Positions 36,746 to 44,405 of a stretch of DNA of 60,219 nucleotides are shown here, one piece after another (positions within the stretch are counted from its first letter, which is position 1; each line of letters begins with the position of its first letter). Position numbers and translations under genes: made by a program. The notes beneath the pieces were generated by a model. The model saw nothing but the letters and a program-made list of their open reading frames with translations. It made no database searches and was not told where the DNA came from. The stretch is from an uncultured bacterium (GTDB taxonomy: Bacteria; Planctomycetota; UBA1135; UBA2386): the NCBI GenBank assembly GCA_937906475.1, contig CALCZA010000021.1, positions 1-60,219 on the forward strand, written 5' to 3'.

Positions 36746-36793
36746 TTTTCGTTAGGCCACATGCCGGCCGCGATCCGCAGGCCGCGACCCGTC

Positions 36794-36848
36794 GCACACA
36801 ACGTGTGCACTGGTGTTCGATTTCGAAAGTGCCTGTGCGCATTCGCAC
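36794..36848. terminator. Two hairpins after the 35195 gene
   Basis: GCACAC/GTGTGC with loop AAC at 36794-36808 and GTGCG/CGCAC with loop CATT at 36835-36848, in the 195-base gap before the polyglycine lipoprotein gene. No T-run follows. Confidence 0.4.
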
Positions 36849-36940
36849 CAGCCGTTACGCGTTGCCTGCCCGCGGCTAGCTGAGAGTGGTGAGAATCCCT
36901 CCCCCTCTGTTTGTTCGATTACCTCAGTGAGGCCCTTTTG

Positions 36941-39900
36941 ATGCGACGCAACTGTTGTGTCTCGATCTCTTGTTTGCTCTTGGTTGCTGCCTGTTCGTCG
37001 TCGGGTGGCGACGACCTTGGCGAGACCAATGCGGGGGGAGATTTTCTGTTGGAGGCGACCGATCCTTCGGACGGTGCAACCATCTTTCTGAACGACCCAA
37101 TTGCCTTCGACTTCACACAATTGGTGGACCTCGAGTCGGCGAACTTGACCACTGTGTCGTTCTCTGTGCTCGATGAGAGCGGCTTGCCAAACAGTGAGTT
37201 TGTCAGCGGCAACTTTGAATTGGCAACCAAGCCGGGCGATGCCGAGCCAGGGCGGAGGTTGTTGTTTGTGCCGAGGTATCCAAGCAACAACGACTTGAAC
37301 AACGGTGGCTTTCGCGCGGGTAGCACCTATCGCGTGCAACTCGTCGGCGGCAAGCAGCAAAACGGCACCGTCATTCGGTCGCGGTCGCAGGGCGGCCTAA
37401 AGAGGCCAGTGACGATCGAGTTCTCCACGGTCGCCGGCACCCAGCCACAGCAGTTGTTCCGCGACCCGCGAGCGGGCGGGCCGCAGGAGGCTGGCTTGTC
37501 GGTCGACACCGCGACGTCGCTCGACGAGGTTCCGCTTGGGTTGTTTGGTTCGCCACGCGTTGCGGTGCGTTTGCAGTTTGATCAAGCGCTCAACCCACGT
37601 GACCTCAATGTGCCGGTCTCGTTCGATCCGAATCCGTTGCGACGTGAGGAGGCCGCCCGCGGCCGCATCTACCTGGAGTATAAGGATCTCGAACGTAACG
37701 ATCCGGGCGATGCCGAAGACTTCACGTGGATCCCGGCGACGGTGATCTTGGAGCGCAACGACTTTAACGGTGCCGAGGTGGTGTTAGAACCGGTTGGCGT
37801 GCTGCCAAACAACGCCACGGTGCGCGTCATCGTGTCGCAGCTGTTGGAAGACATCGCTGGTGAGAACAACCTGGCTCGTCATTCTTACGACCCGGTGTTT
37901 GGCACCTTCCGCACGGCTGCCGCGTACGGACAACAGTGGAATGCCATTGTTGAGGACTTCCGCGATCTGCGGAATATCGACTTCGGAGCGGTGTTCCCCG
38001 AATCGCTTGCCAAGGTCGGGCCAGGCTATGTGCGCGCTGGCTTTGACTTCGGCGGCAGCTCTACCGAACTCGACTACCGGCCGTTGGCGAGCGAAGTCGT
38101 TTTGAATACCTCGTTCACCCAAGTCATTCCCGACAACGGGCTGCCGTTCACGGTTAATGGCGGCGTGTTCCGCTTTGACGACGTGACGATTCCACAAGGT
38201 GTCACGGTGCGCGGCCAGGGACCCAACCCGATGATCTGGCAGTGCAGCGGCAAGTTCACCGTCGAAGGCACGTTGTCGGTCAGTGGTGGTGATGGCGCCC
38301 GCGTCGATACGCTGCGCGGGGCCAACGTCGCCAAGGCAGGCGGTGTCGGGGCTTGCGGCGGCGGCAACGGCGGTCTCGGCACGCCCAGTGGCAGCGGTCG
38401 TGACCAGGCCGGTGGTAGCGGCCGAGGCCCCGGCCAGGTAGTCGGCACCGGTGGTCGCGGCGGCGTGCTCGCATGCGACAGCGTTTGCTACAACAACACG
38501 TCGCCGACGTTCTTCAACGGCAGCGGTGGCGGTTCGGGTGGCGGCGGCGGCGGCATGGCGACGCAAGGCGACCTCAATTGGACCGGCTTGCCTGCGAACT
38601 TCGTCGAGACCATCACGCCGAACCAACCGGCCATCCCGCAGGCGACCATCGGAACGTCGTTCCAGCAGTTGTATGGCTTTGGCGGTGCTGGCTGCAGTGG
38701 CACCACGACCAACCGTTCGGCGTTCCTCGTCGGTGGCTTGCCGGGTGACGTGGTGTTCACCGACTCGCGTCAAGACAACAATTTCTGGGGCAGTGCCATC
38801 GACTTGAATCGTCGCTTGCGCATCATCGGCGAGTTGCAGGCGCCGGTTGGTGGTGGCGGTGGCGGTGGTGGTGGTGACACCTGTGGCCCGGATGGCCAGC
38901 CGTGGTTCATGGACTTCTCCGGCGGTGGCGGCGGCGGCGGTGGTGGTGTGATCATCGTGCAGGCGCTCGAAGAGATCACGATCACCAGCACTGGCTCGAT
39001 CAGCGCCGACGGTGGCAACGGTGGTGGCGGCGAACAAGCCGGTAGCTGCGGCAACGCCGGCGGTGGTGGTGGTGGTGCTGGCGGCATGATCGTGCTGATG
39101 TCGGCGACGTCGATCAACATCGAAGCGCACGGCACGCCAGGCGCTAACCGTTACCTGTATGGCACGCCACCGAACGCTCAGTTCGCTGGCCTGGATTACT
39201 CGTTCGCGGTTTCGGCCGACGGCGGTATCTGCAAGGTTGGCGACTTCGGCACGGGTACCGACATCGGTCACAAGTACCGAGGCAACGGCCAGCCGATGTG
39301 GGACGCCGTTCGCTACGACTCGAACCCAGTTGGTGGCGTCGGTGGCATGGGCGTTGTGCAGTTGATGGCGCCGCCCGGCGACAACGACGACAACACCAAC
39401 ACGATCCTCGACGACAACATCAACTTCTTCATGCCCGATACAGGTGAACTGGTCACCGGACTGCGCAAGCAGCAGTTGCTTGGCTGGCGCGGGTTTGCCA
39501 CCGAACTTGGCGAGTTCCGCGATGACTTCGGTGCGATCACGAGCAACGCCGAAGGCGACATTCGTCCGGCACCCGTGTTGCTGCCGTCGACGCTGCAGTC
39601 TCAGTCGCGCGTGCGCTCGAAGTGGATCGATACGGGGCTCAGCCAGCGTCGCGCGATCGAAGGACCGGATGGCTCGCCGCGTGGCCTGGACGTGTCAGGT
39701 GGAGCAGAGGTCGGGCCGCTATTCGGATTTACAGGCACTGATGAGGATGGCTACACCAAGTACCAAGTGTTCGGCGTCAACAACGTGCGTTCAGAGTTCG
39801 AAACGGTGGTGGCGGCGACAGCGATCGCCAACATCGAGACCAACGCCAGCTACCTCGGTGCTCCTGCGTTTCGGATCGAATTGGCCAGCGCGGTGCTCGG

Positions 39901-40411
39901 TACCGAAGGCCGCTTCGTGCACTACGAAGCCGAACTGCTGAACGCTTCCGGGGGCTTGTTACAGGGCTATGGCATCCTGGTTCACAACAGCAATACGTTG
40001 TGGGTGGATCCAACGCGCGGGCCAATCCCGGCCAACGCCCTGACCCTGCGGGTGCGCGCGAAGTTCTTTGAGGTGCGTGTCAACGGCAACGAAAGCCTTG
40101 GCTCGACCTACGGCCAGACGAACGAGACACAGGTGCCCCAGGCCAACCTCCGTATCGGCTGGGCGTTTGAACGCGATCCGACTCCGGGCAGCACCGGTAG
40201 TGAGCGCTACCCCGCGACTGAAGGCGATTTCGTCTACAACGTCGAGGAGCAAGGGCTACTTGACTACTTGTCGGCCGGCGCGCCGCGCTACGTCATGTGG
40301 GATGTCACGTTTGACCTGCGCTATCGCCCCGGTGGCCCGGTGCCGCCCATCGTGACTCCGGCGACGCCGTTGCTGGAACTGCGCTTTCTGCGCCTGCCAT
40401 TCCGGTTCTAG
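36941..40411 (+). CDS. Large lipoprotein with Ig-like domain and polyglycine segments
   Basis: 1156 residues from the ATG at 36941, chosen because it gives a lipoprotein signal (MRRNCCVSISCLLLVAACSSSGGDD, lipobox VAAC). N-terminal residues about 30-160 look like a bacterial Ig-like domain (Big_5 type: ATDPSDGATIFLNDPIAFDFTQLVD), with a second copy around 195-310 (VRLQFDQALNPRDLNVPVSFDP, VRVIVSQLLEDIAG). Residues about 420-730 are dominated by Gly-rich runs (SGGGSGGGGGGM, GGGGGGGGGD, GGGGGGGGGVIIVQALEEITI, GGGGGGAGGMIVL) alternating with short beta-strands, as in right-handed beta-helix repeats. The C-terminal 400 residues are a further globular region. Surface-exposed structural or adhesive function is likely; no enzyme motif is visible. 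Confidence 0.85.
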   Translation: MRRNCCVSISCLLLVAACSSSGGDDLGETNAGGDFLLEATDPSDGATIFLNDPIAFDFTQLVDLESANLTTVSFSVLDESGLPNSEFVSGNFELATKPGDAEPGRRLLFVPRYPSNNDLNNGGFRAGSTYRVQLVGGKQQNGTVIRSRSQGGLKRPVTIEFSTVAGTQPQQLFRDPRAGGPQEAGLSVDTATSLDEVPLGLFGSPRVAVRLQFDQALNPRDLNVPVSFDPNPLRREEAARGRIYLEYKDLERNDPGDAEDFTWIPATVILERNDFNGAEVVLEPVGVLPNNATVRVIVSQLLEDIAGENNLARHSYDPVFGTFRTAAAYGQQWNAIVEDFRDLRNIDFGAVFPESLAKVGPGYVRAGFDFGGSSTELDYRPLASEVVLNTSFTQVIPDNGLPFTVNGGVFRFDDVTIPQGVTVRGQGPNPMIWQCSGKFTVEGTLSVSGGDGARVDTLRGANVAKAGGVGACGGGNGGLGTPSGSGRDQAGGSGRGPGQVVGTGGRGGVLACDSVCYNNTSPTFFNGSGGGSGGGGGGMATQGDLNWTGLPANFVETITPNQPAIPQATIGTSFQQLYGFGGAGCSGTTTNRSAFLVGGLPGDVVFTDSRQDNNFWGSAIDLNRRLRIIGELQAPVGGGGGGGGGDTCGPDGQPWFMDFSGGGGGGGGGVIIVQALEEITITSTGSISADGGNGGGGEQAGSCGNAGGGGGGAGGMIVLMSATSINIEAHGTPGANRYLYGTPPNAQFAGLDYSFAVSADGGICKVGDFGTGTDIGHKYRGNGQPMWDAVRYDSNPVGGVGGMGVVQLMAPPGDNDDNTNTILDDNINFFMPDTGELVTGLRKQQLLGWRGFATELGEFRDDFGAITSNAEGDIRPAPVLLPSTLQSQSRVRSKWIDTGLSQRRAIEGPDGSPRGLDVSGGAEVGPLFGFTGTDEDGYTKYQVFGVNNVRSEFETVVAATAIANIETNASYLGAPAFRIELASAVLGTEGRFVHYEAELLNASGGLLQGYGILVHNSNTLWVDPTRGPIPANALTLRVRAKFFEVRVNGNESLGSTYGQTNETQVPQANLRIGWAFERDPTPGSTGSERYPATEGDFVYNVEEQGLLDYLSAGAPRYVMWDVTFDLRYRPGGPVPPIVTPATPLLELRFLRLPFRF

Positions 40412-40437
40412 TAATTCCGAGTCTGGCGGTTCGATTC

Positions 40438-40455
40438 TGGCCGTGGCTTCGGCCA
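40438..40455. terminator. Hairpin after the polyglycine lipoprotein gene
   Basis: TGGCCG/CGGCCA with loop TGGCTT, 27 bases past the stop codon and 20 before the HD phosphohydrolase start. A weak terminator or a translational element; no T-run. Confidence 0.35.
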
Positions 40456-40474
40456 AGGTTTGGAACCTCGGGCC

Positions 40475-41839
40475 ATGCGGGCTAGCCTGCATGGCTTGAG
40501 CATCCTTCGCGACCCTGTCCACGGCGACATCGAACTGACGCGCGACGAGCTTCGGCTCGTCGACACGGTGGAGTTTCAACGCCTGCGCGGCATCAAGCAG
40601 CTCGGCAGTGCTGCGCTCGTTTACCCCGGCTCGGTGCATACGCGCTTTGAGCACTCGATCGGCACGCTGCATGTTTGCGATCGGCTGCTCGATGCCTGCA
40701 ACAAGAACGCGTCGCGCGACCCGGCGGGTTGCCATCGCGTCACCGACGAAGAGCGTCGCATCCTGCGCGCCGCCGCGTTGTTGCACGACGTGACCCACAT
40801 CCCTTACGGGCACAACATCGAAGACCAGACCGGCTTGTTGCCGCGCCACGATCTACCCGAACGCTTCGAGAACGTATTGGGGGATACCGAACTCGGCGCC
40901 GAACTCGATCGGCAGAACTTGCGGGGCGACGTGCTCGCGGTCTTGACCGGCAAGGGTCGCGCGGTTCCTGCATTCTGGCGACAGGTGGTCAGCGATACAA
41001 TTGACGCCGACTTGCTCGACTACTTGCGCCGTGACGCGTACTTTACCGGCCTCGAGTTGCGCTACGACCAGCGCGTCATCGACTACTTCCGCATCGAACG
41101 CAGCACTGGCCAGATGTTCGTCGACTGCGAGAAGAACGGCATGCTGCGGGAGGATATCGTCAGCGAGTTGCTGCGCGTACTCGAGTGCCGCTACCACTTC
41201 AGCGAGCGCGTCTACTATCACCACGCCAAGGTCGCCGCTGGCGCACTGCTGGCTCGCATGGTCGAATTGGCGATGCGTGGCGGAGCATTGCAAGCCGCCG
41301 AACTGCAGACCATGACCGACGAGTCGCTGGTCGTGCGACTTGCCGGTGTCGATCTCGGAGATGCCGCTGCCAACGAACGATTGCAGCGCTTTGTCGCGCG
41401 CTTCCGTCGCCGCGCACTGCCCAAACGCGTCTTGGCGCTGCCGTATTACCAGAACCAGTCTGTGCAGGACGAGTTAGTCGACACCTACTTCGCTCCCGGC
41501 AAGCACGAAGCGCGTTTCGCGTGGGAGCAGCAGATGGAGGGTCAGGCCAAACAGGCCTTTGGCGAAGAGGTCGACATCCTGCTGTATTGCCCGAAGCGAA
41601 AGATGCAGTTGAAGGAAGCCAAGACGATGGTGCGCTTCCCCGGCAGTGGTGACCGCGCGATGCCATTGGACTCATTCGTCGACGATATCCCGCGCCTGCG
41701 CGACCTTGCCGACAGCTACCCGCGCATGTGGAAGCTGTACGTGTTTACGTCGATCGAGGACAAGAGTAAGCGCCGCAAGTTGCAGGCGATGTGTCTGAAA
41801 GCGCTGCCTGCGGGCTGCCGCAACGCGCTCGTGCTGTAG
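40475..41839 (+). CDS. HD-superfamily phosphohydrolase (COG1078/YwfO-like)
   Basis: 454 residues from the ATG at 40475. LRDPVHGDIELTRDELRLVDTVEFQRLRGIKQLG is the hallmark opening of this family (related to dGTPase and SAMHD1). Metal ligands: HTRFEHSIGT (first His), LLHDVTHIPYGH (HD pair plus downstream His) and DADLLDYLRRDAYFTG (last Asp). Known relatives dephosphorylate (d)NTPs; the B. subtilis member YwfO is an allosteric dNTP triphosphohydrolase. The C-terminal region RYHFSERVYYHHAKVAAGALL is also family-typical. It converges with the exonuclease gene over 48 bases holding an inverted repeat. Confidence 0.93.
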   Translation: MRASLHGLSILRDPVHGDIELTRDELRLVDTVEFQRLRGIKQLGSAALVYPGSVHTRFEHSIGTLHVCDRLLDACNKNASRDPAGCHRVTDEERRILRAAALLHDVTHIPYGHNIEDQTGLLPRHDLPERFENVLGDTELGAELDRQNLRGDVLAVLTGKGRAVPAFWRQVVSDTIDADLLDYLRRDAYFTGLELRYDQRVIDYFRIERSTGQMFVDCEKNGMLREDIVSELLRVLECRYHFSERVYYHHAKVAAGALLARMVELAMRGGALQAAELQTMTDESLVVRLAGVDLGDAAANERLQRFVARFRRRALPKRVLALPYYQNQSVQDELVDTYFAPGKHEARFAWEQQMEGQAKQAFGEEVDILLYCPKRKMQLKEAKTMVRFPGSGDRAMPLDSFVDDIPRLRDLADSYPRMWKLYVFTSIEDKSKRRKLQAMCLKALPAGCRNALVL

Positions 41840-41848
41840 GCATAGTTT

Positions 41849-41882
41849 CGTCAGCGAGCGGGTCGTCGCACGTTTGCTGACG
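41849..41882. terminator. Inverted repeat between convergent genes
   Basis: CGTCAGC (41849-41855) and GCTGACG (41876-41882), perfect 7-bp arms with a 20-base loop, filling most of the 48-base gap between the HD protein and the exonuclease gene. Confidence 0.4.
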
Positions 41883-41888
41883 CGCGCG

Positions 41889-42983
41889 CTACTTGCGATT
41901 CGGCGCCCAGTCCGAGCGGTAGCGAAGGATCATGTCGCGGCACTTGCGATAGACCTCGGCGGTAGCGCGCACATCGTGCGCGTTGTATTCCGCGATCTTG
42001 ACGATTTCGCCAGCTGCATACGCCGGCGCGACCATCGAGCCGTCCATGACTCCCTTCGGGCTCTCGATGCCGAGCGCCCAGCAGACCACATCGAGTTTGC
42101 TCGGACCGCGACCGCGTTGGGTGACCAGTTCAAACAGGTCGAGGTGGGGGCGCAGGGACCACTTGCTCGACACGAGGTCGACGCGCGCCGGGATGCCGTG
42201 GATCATGCTGCGTGCCACCAAGAATGGCACGTCGAAGCCGCGGCCGTTGTAGGACACGACGCATTCGGCCTTGGCGGCGAGCGCCCAAAATGCGCGCAGC
42301 AAGTCCGGTTCGCTCATCAGTCGCAGCCACGGTGGGCACTCGTCGATTTTGAAACCATCGGGCGGCACTGCGAGCACGGTGACCTGGGCGGCCTCGCTGC
42401 CTGGTTCGGCTTCGCCATCGCCGATCGCCAGCGACACGACTTTGCCGAAGAACGGCGACATGCCCATCACCGCAGCAGTGTCCATGTCTTTCTTGGCGGC
42501 GTTGTCGGACAGGGCGCCTGCCACCGTCGCTGGCAGATCGCGCATGTCGATCGCCGGCACGGTTTCGATGTCGAACACTAACGTGCCGCAGATCAGGTCT
42601 TCGACGCTTTGCAGCGCCGGGTCGACGAGTTGGTCCAGGTCAAAGCCCTCGGGTTGTTCACCGGGTTCGAGGGCCTTCAGGCGTTCGATAACGATCTGCG
42701 CCTGCTCATTCCACATCTTGACCTTGCCGCGCAATTTGACGATTGCGCCGATCGCGGTCTCCTTGGTGGCGGCCATCGCCGCGGGCGCGTTGTCCCAGAT
42801 CTTGCCTTCGACGACCCCGTGCAGGTCAGCGAGTTCGACTACCAGGTAGGGCTTGCCGCTCTTGGTTTGTAGTTCTTTGACGGAACGCAACTGCGCGTAG
42901 ACATCCCAATCGTGGTCTGCGGCTTGCAGATCGCTGAGGTTGGTGGCTAGCACGATGCGGAGATTTTGTTCGTCGTTGCTCAT
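41889..42983 (-). CDS. OB-fold plus PolB-type 3'-5' exonuclease fusion
   Basis: 364 residues; ATG at 42983 overlaps the aminotransferase stop (ATGA). Residues about 25-110 are a nucleic-acid-binding OB fold like that of YhaM/CMG1: YAQLRSVKELQTKSGKPYLV, DLHGVVEGKIWDNAP and VKLRGKVKMWNEQAQIVI. After a short linker, residues about 130-364 are a DEDD exonuclease of the PF10108 type ('3'-5' exonuclease related to PolB'): ExoI VFDIETVPA, ExoII VVSYNGRGFDVPFL, HLDLFELVTQRG, GVMDGSMVAPAYAAGEI and ExoIII YNAHDVRAT. All four acidic residues are present. It probably degrades single-stranded DNA or RNA from the 3' end. In YhaM the same OB fold precedes an HD nuclease, so the fusion is notable. Confidence 0.88.
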   Translation of the reverse strand: MSNDEQNLRIVLATNLSDLQAADHDWDVYAQLRSVKELQTKSGKPYLVVELADLHGVVEGKIWDNAPAAMAATKETAIGAIVKLRGKVKMWNEQAQIVIERLKALEPGEQPEGFDLDQLVDPALQSVEDLICGTLVFDIETVPAIDMRDLPATVAGALSDNAAKKDMDTAAVMGMSPFFGKVVSLAIGDGEAEPGSEAAQVTVLAVPPDGFKIDECPPWLRLMSEPDLLRAFWALAAKAECVVSYNGRGFDVPFLVARSMIHGIPARVDLVSSKWSLRPHLDLFELVTQRGRGPSKLDVVCWALGIESPKGVMDGSMVAPAYAAGEIVKIAEYNAHDVRATAEVYRKCRDMILRYRSDWAPNRK

Positions 42984-44167
42984 GAGTTGCTCGCCCACGC
43001 AGTGATGCGTTCCACGGCCTTCTTGAGGGAGTCCATGTCCGCGGCGTAGCTGGCGCGCACGAACCCGGGGATACCAAACGCGCTGCCAGGCACGAGTGCT
43101 AGGTAGTGCTGATCGAGTATCTGGGTGCAGGCCTCGATGTCAGTGATCTTGCGTGTCTCACAGATCGGGCGAATATCGATCAGTGCGTAGAACGAACCGC
43201 GTGGTGTCGCGAGCGAGATTCCGGGCACCTTGTTGAGTTCTTCGACCAAGAAGTTGCGTCGCTCGGTGAACGCTGCCATGCGGCGTTGGTGCTCTTCCGG
43301 CATTGGCTGCTGGCATGCCTTGAGCATGGCCGCTTGGCTGATTGTGCACGGGTTGCCGAGCACCTGACTTTGTAGGCGTGCGGCCGTGTCGATGATGTCT
43401 TTCGGCGCGGCCATGAAGCTCGTGCGCCAACCGGTCAGCGTGTGGCTTTTGGTGAAGCCGGCGACAGTGATCGTGCGGTCACGTCCGCCCGGAATCGAAG
43501 CGGGCGAGACATGCTGTGCGTCGTCATAGAGCAGCGTCGAGTAGATCTCGTCGGACACGATCCACATGTCGTTGCGGATGCACAGATCAACAAGTGCATG
43601 CACGTCGTCGCGGCTCGGCACCGCCCCGGATGGGTTGTTGGGGAAGTTCGCGATGATGCCCTTGGCGTTGTGCTTCTTGGCAGCTGCCTCGATTGTCTCC
43701 GCGTCGTGCACGAAGCTGCGGCCTGGGTTGGCTTCGACAATGATTGGTGTGCCGCCAGCTAGCGTGACCAGAGTCGGGTAGGAGACCCAATAGGGTGCCA
43801 GTAAGAGGATCGCGTCGCCGGGTTCGACGATCGCAGTGAGCCCCATGTGCAAGGCCGCCTTGGCGCCGGCGCAGACCATGACTTCGCTCTTGTCGTATTC
43901 TAGTCCGAACGCCGACTTCAGCCATTCGGTGCCTGCTTGACGTAGGGCCGGCGTGCCAGCTGCGGCCGTGTAGCGATAGTTGCCCTGTTCGATGGCTTCG
44001 ATGCCAGCCTGGGCAATCGGCTCTGGGGTTGGGAAGTCCGGTTCGCCGGCCCCGAGCGATACGACATCCAGGCCGGCGGCCTTCAATTTGGCTGCGGTTG
44101 CGCTGATTGCGAGGGTGGCCGACGCCTCGATGAGGTGGGATCGGGCGTTGGGTACGAGGCCGGTCAT
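42980..44167 (-). CDS. aspC: PLP-dependent aminotransferase, aspartate type (class I, subgroup gamma-like)
   Basis: 395 residues from the ATG at 44167. Landmarks: LGAGEPDFPTPEPIAQAGIEAI, YRYTAAAGTPALRQA, the PLP-ring-stacking and phosphate-binding AGAKAALHMGLTAIVEPGDAILLLAPYWVSYP, FPNNPSGAVPSRDDVHALVDLC (Asn contacting PLP), DEIYSTLLYDD, and the Schiff-base Lys in VAGFTKSHTLTGWRTSF. Arg for the substrate alpha-carboxylate lies in PGFVRASYA. Catalyses transfer between aspartate and 2-oxoglutarate, possibly also prephenate. It is followed with a four-base overlap by the exonuclease gene, an unusual partner. A long in-frame extension to 44743 was rejected as non-conserved. Confidence 0.93.
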   Translation of the reverse strand: MTGLVPNARSHLIEASATLAISATAAKLKAAGLDVVSLGAGEPDFPTPEPIAQAGIEAIEQGNYRYTAAAGTPALRQAGTEWLKSAFGLEYDKSEVMVCAGAKAALHMGLTAIVEPGDAILLLAPYWVSYPTLVTLAGGTPIIVEANPGRSFVHDAETIEAAAKKHNAKGIIANFPNNPSGAVPSRDDVHALVDLCIRNDMWIVSDEIYSTLLYDDAQHVSPASIPGGRDRTITVAGFTKSHTLTGWRTSFMAAPKDIIDTAARLQSQVLGNPCTISQAAMLKACQQPMPEEHQRRMAAFTERRNFLVEELNKVPGISLATPRGSFYALIDIRPICETRKITDIEACTQILDQHYLALVPGSAFGIPGFVRASYAADMDSLKKAVERITAWASNS

Positions 44168-44357
44168 ATGCTCTTGAGTAGAGCCGCCCGACCCGGGCAA
44201 GGCAATCTCGACGCCGGAACGACCGATCGGTGGGCGTGCGTTGCCGATGGCATGGGCGGTTGCCAGCGGCCGGAAACTGGCGGGAAGGTCGGGTGCAATG
44301 ACATCGTCGGAGCTACGTCTGGCGCGCCCCCGACCTGGAGGCTCGCGCCAACCTATA

Positions 44358-44387
44358 GAACGACCGTGCAGTCTGGTGCGGTCGTTC
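44358..44387. promoter_or_regulatory. Inverted repeat at a probable transcription start
   Basis: GAACGACCG (44358-44366) and CGGTCGTTC (44379-44387), perfect 9-bp arms and a 12-base spacer, 18 bases before the ATG at 44406. It abuts a -10-like TATAGA at 44354-44359, so it spans the likely start point of transcription: operator or leader hairpin. Confidence 0.45.
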
Positions 44388-44405
44388 GCTACGCTGCTCC
44401 GCCCG

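Noticed and set aside
37784-39271. 495-residue leftward reading frame inside the polyglycine lipoprotein gene
   Set aside because: Composition is a Thr/Ala/Arg shadow of the antisense Gly-rich repeats, with no start context or domain; the plus-strand gene has a lipobox and clear Ig-like domains.
44241-44405. 55-residue N-terminal extension of the 710-residue hypothetical protein
   Set aside because: It would place sequence unlike a signal before the Lys-rich start and run through the operator-like inverted repeat.
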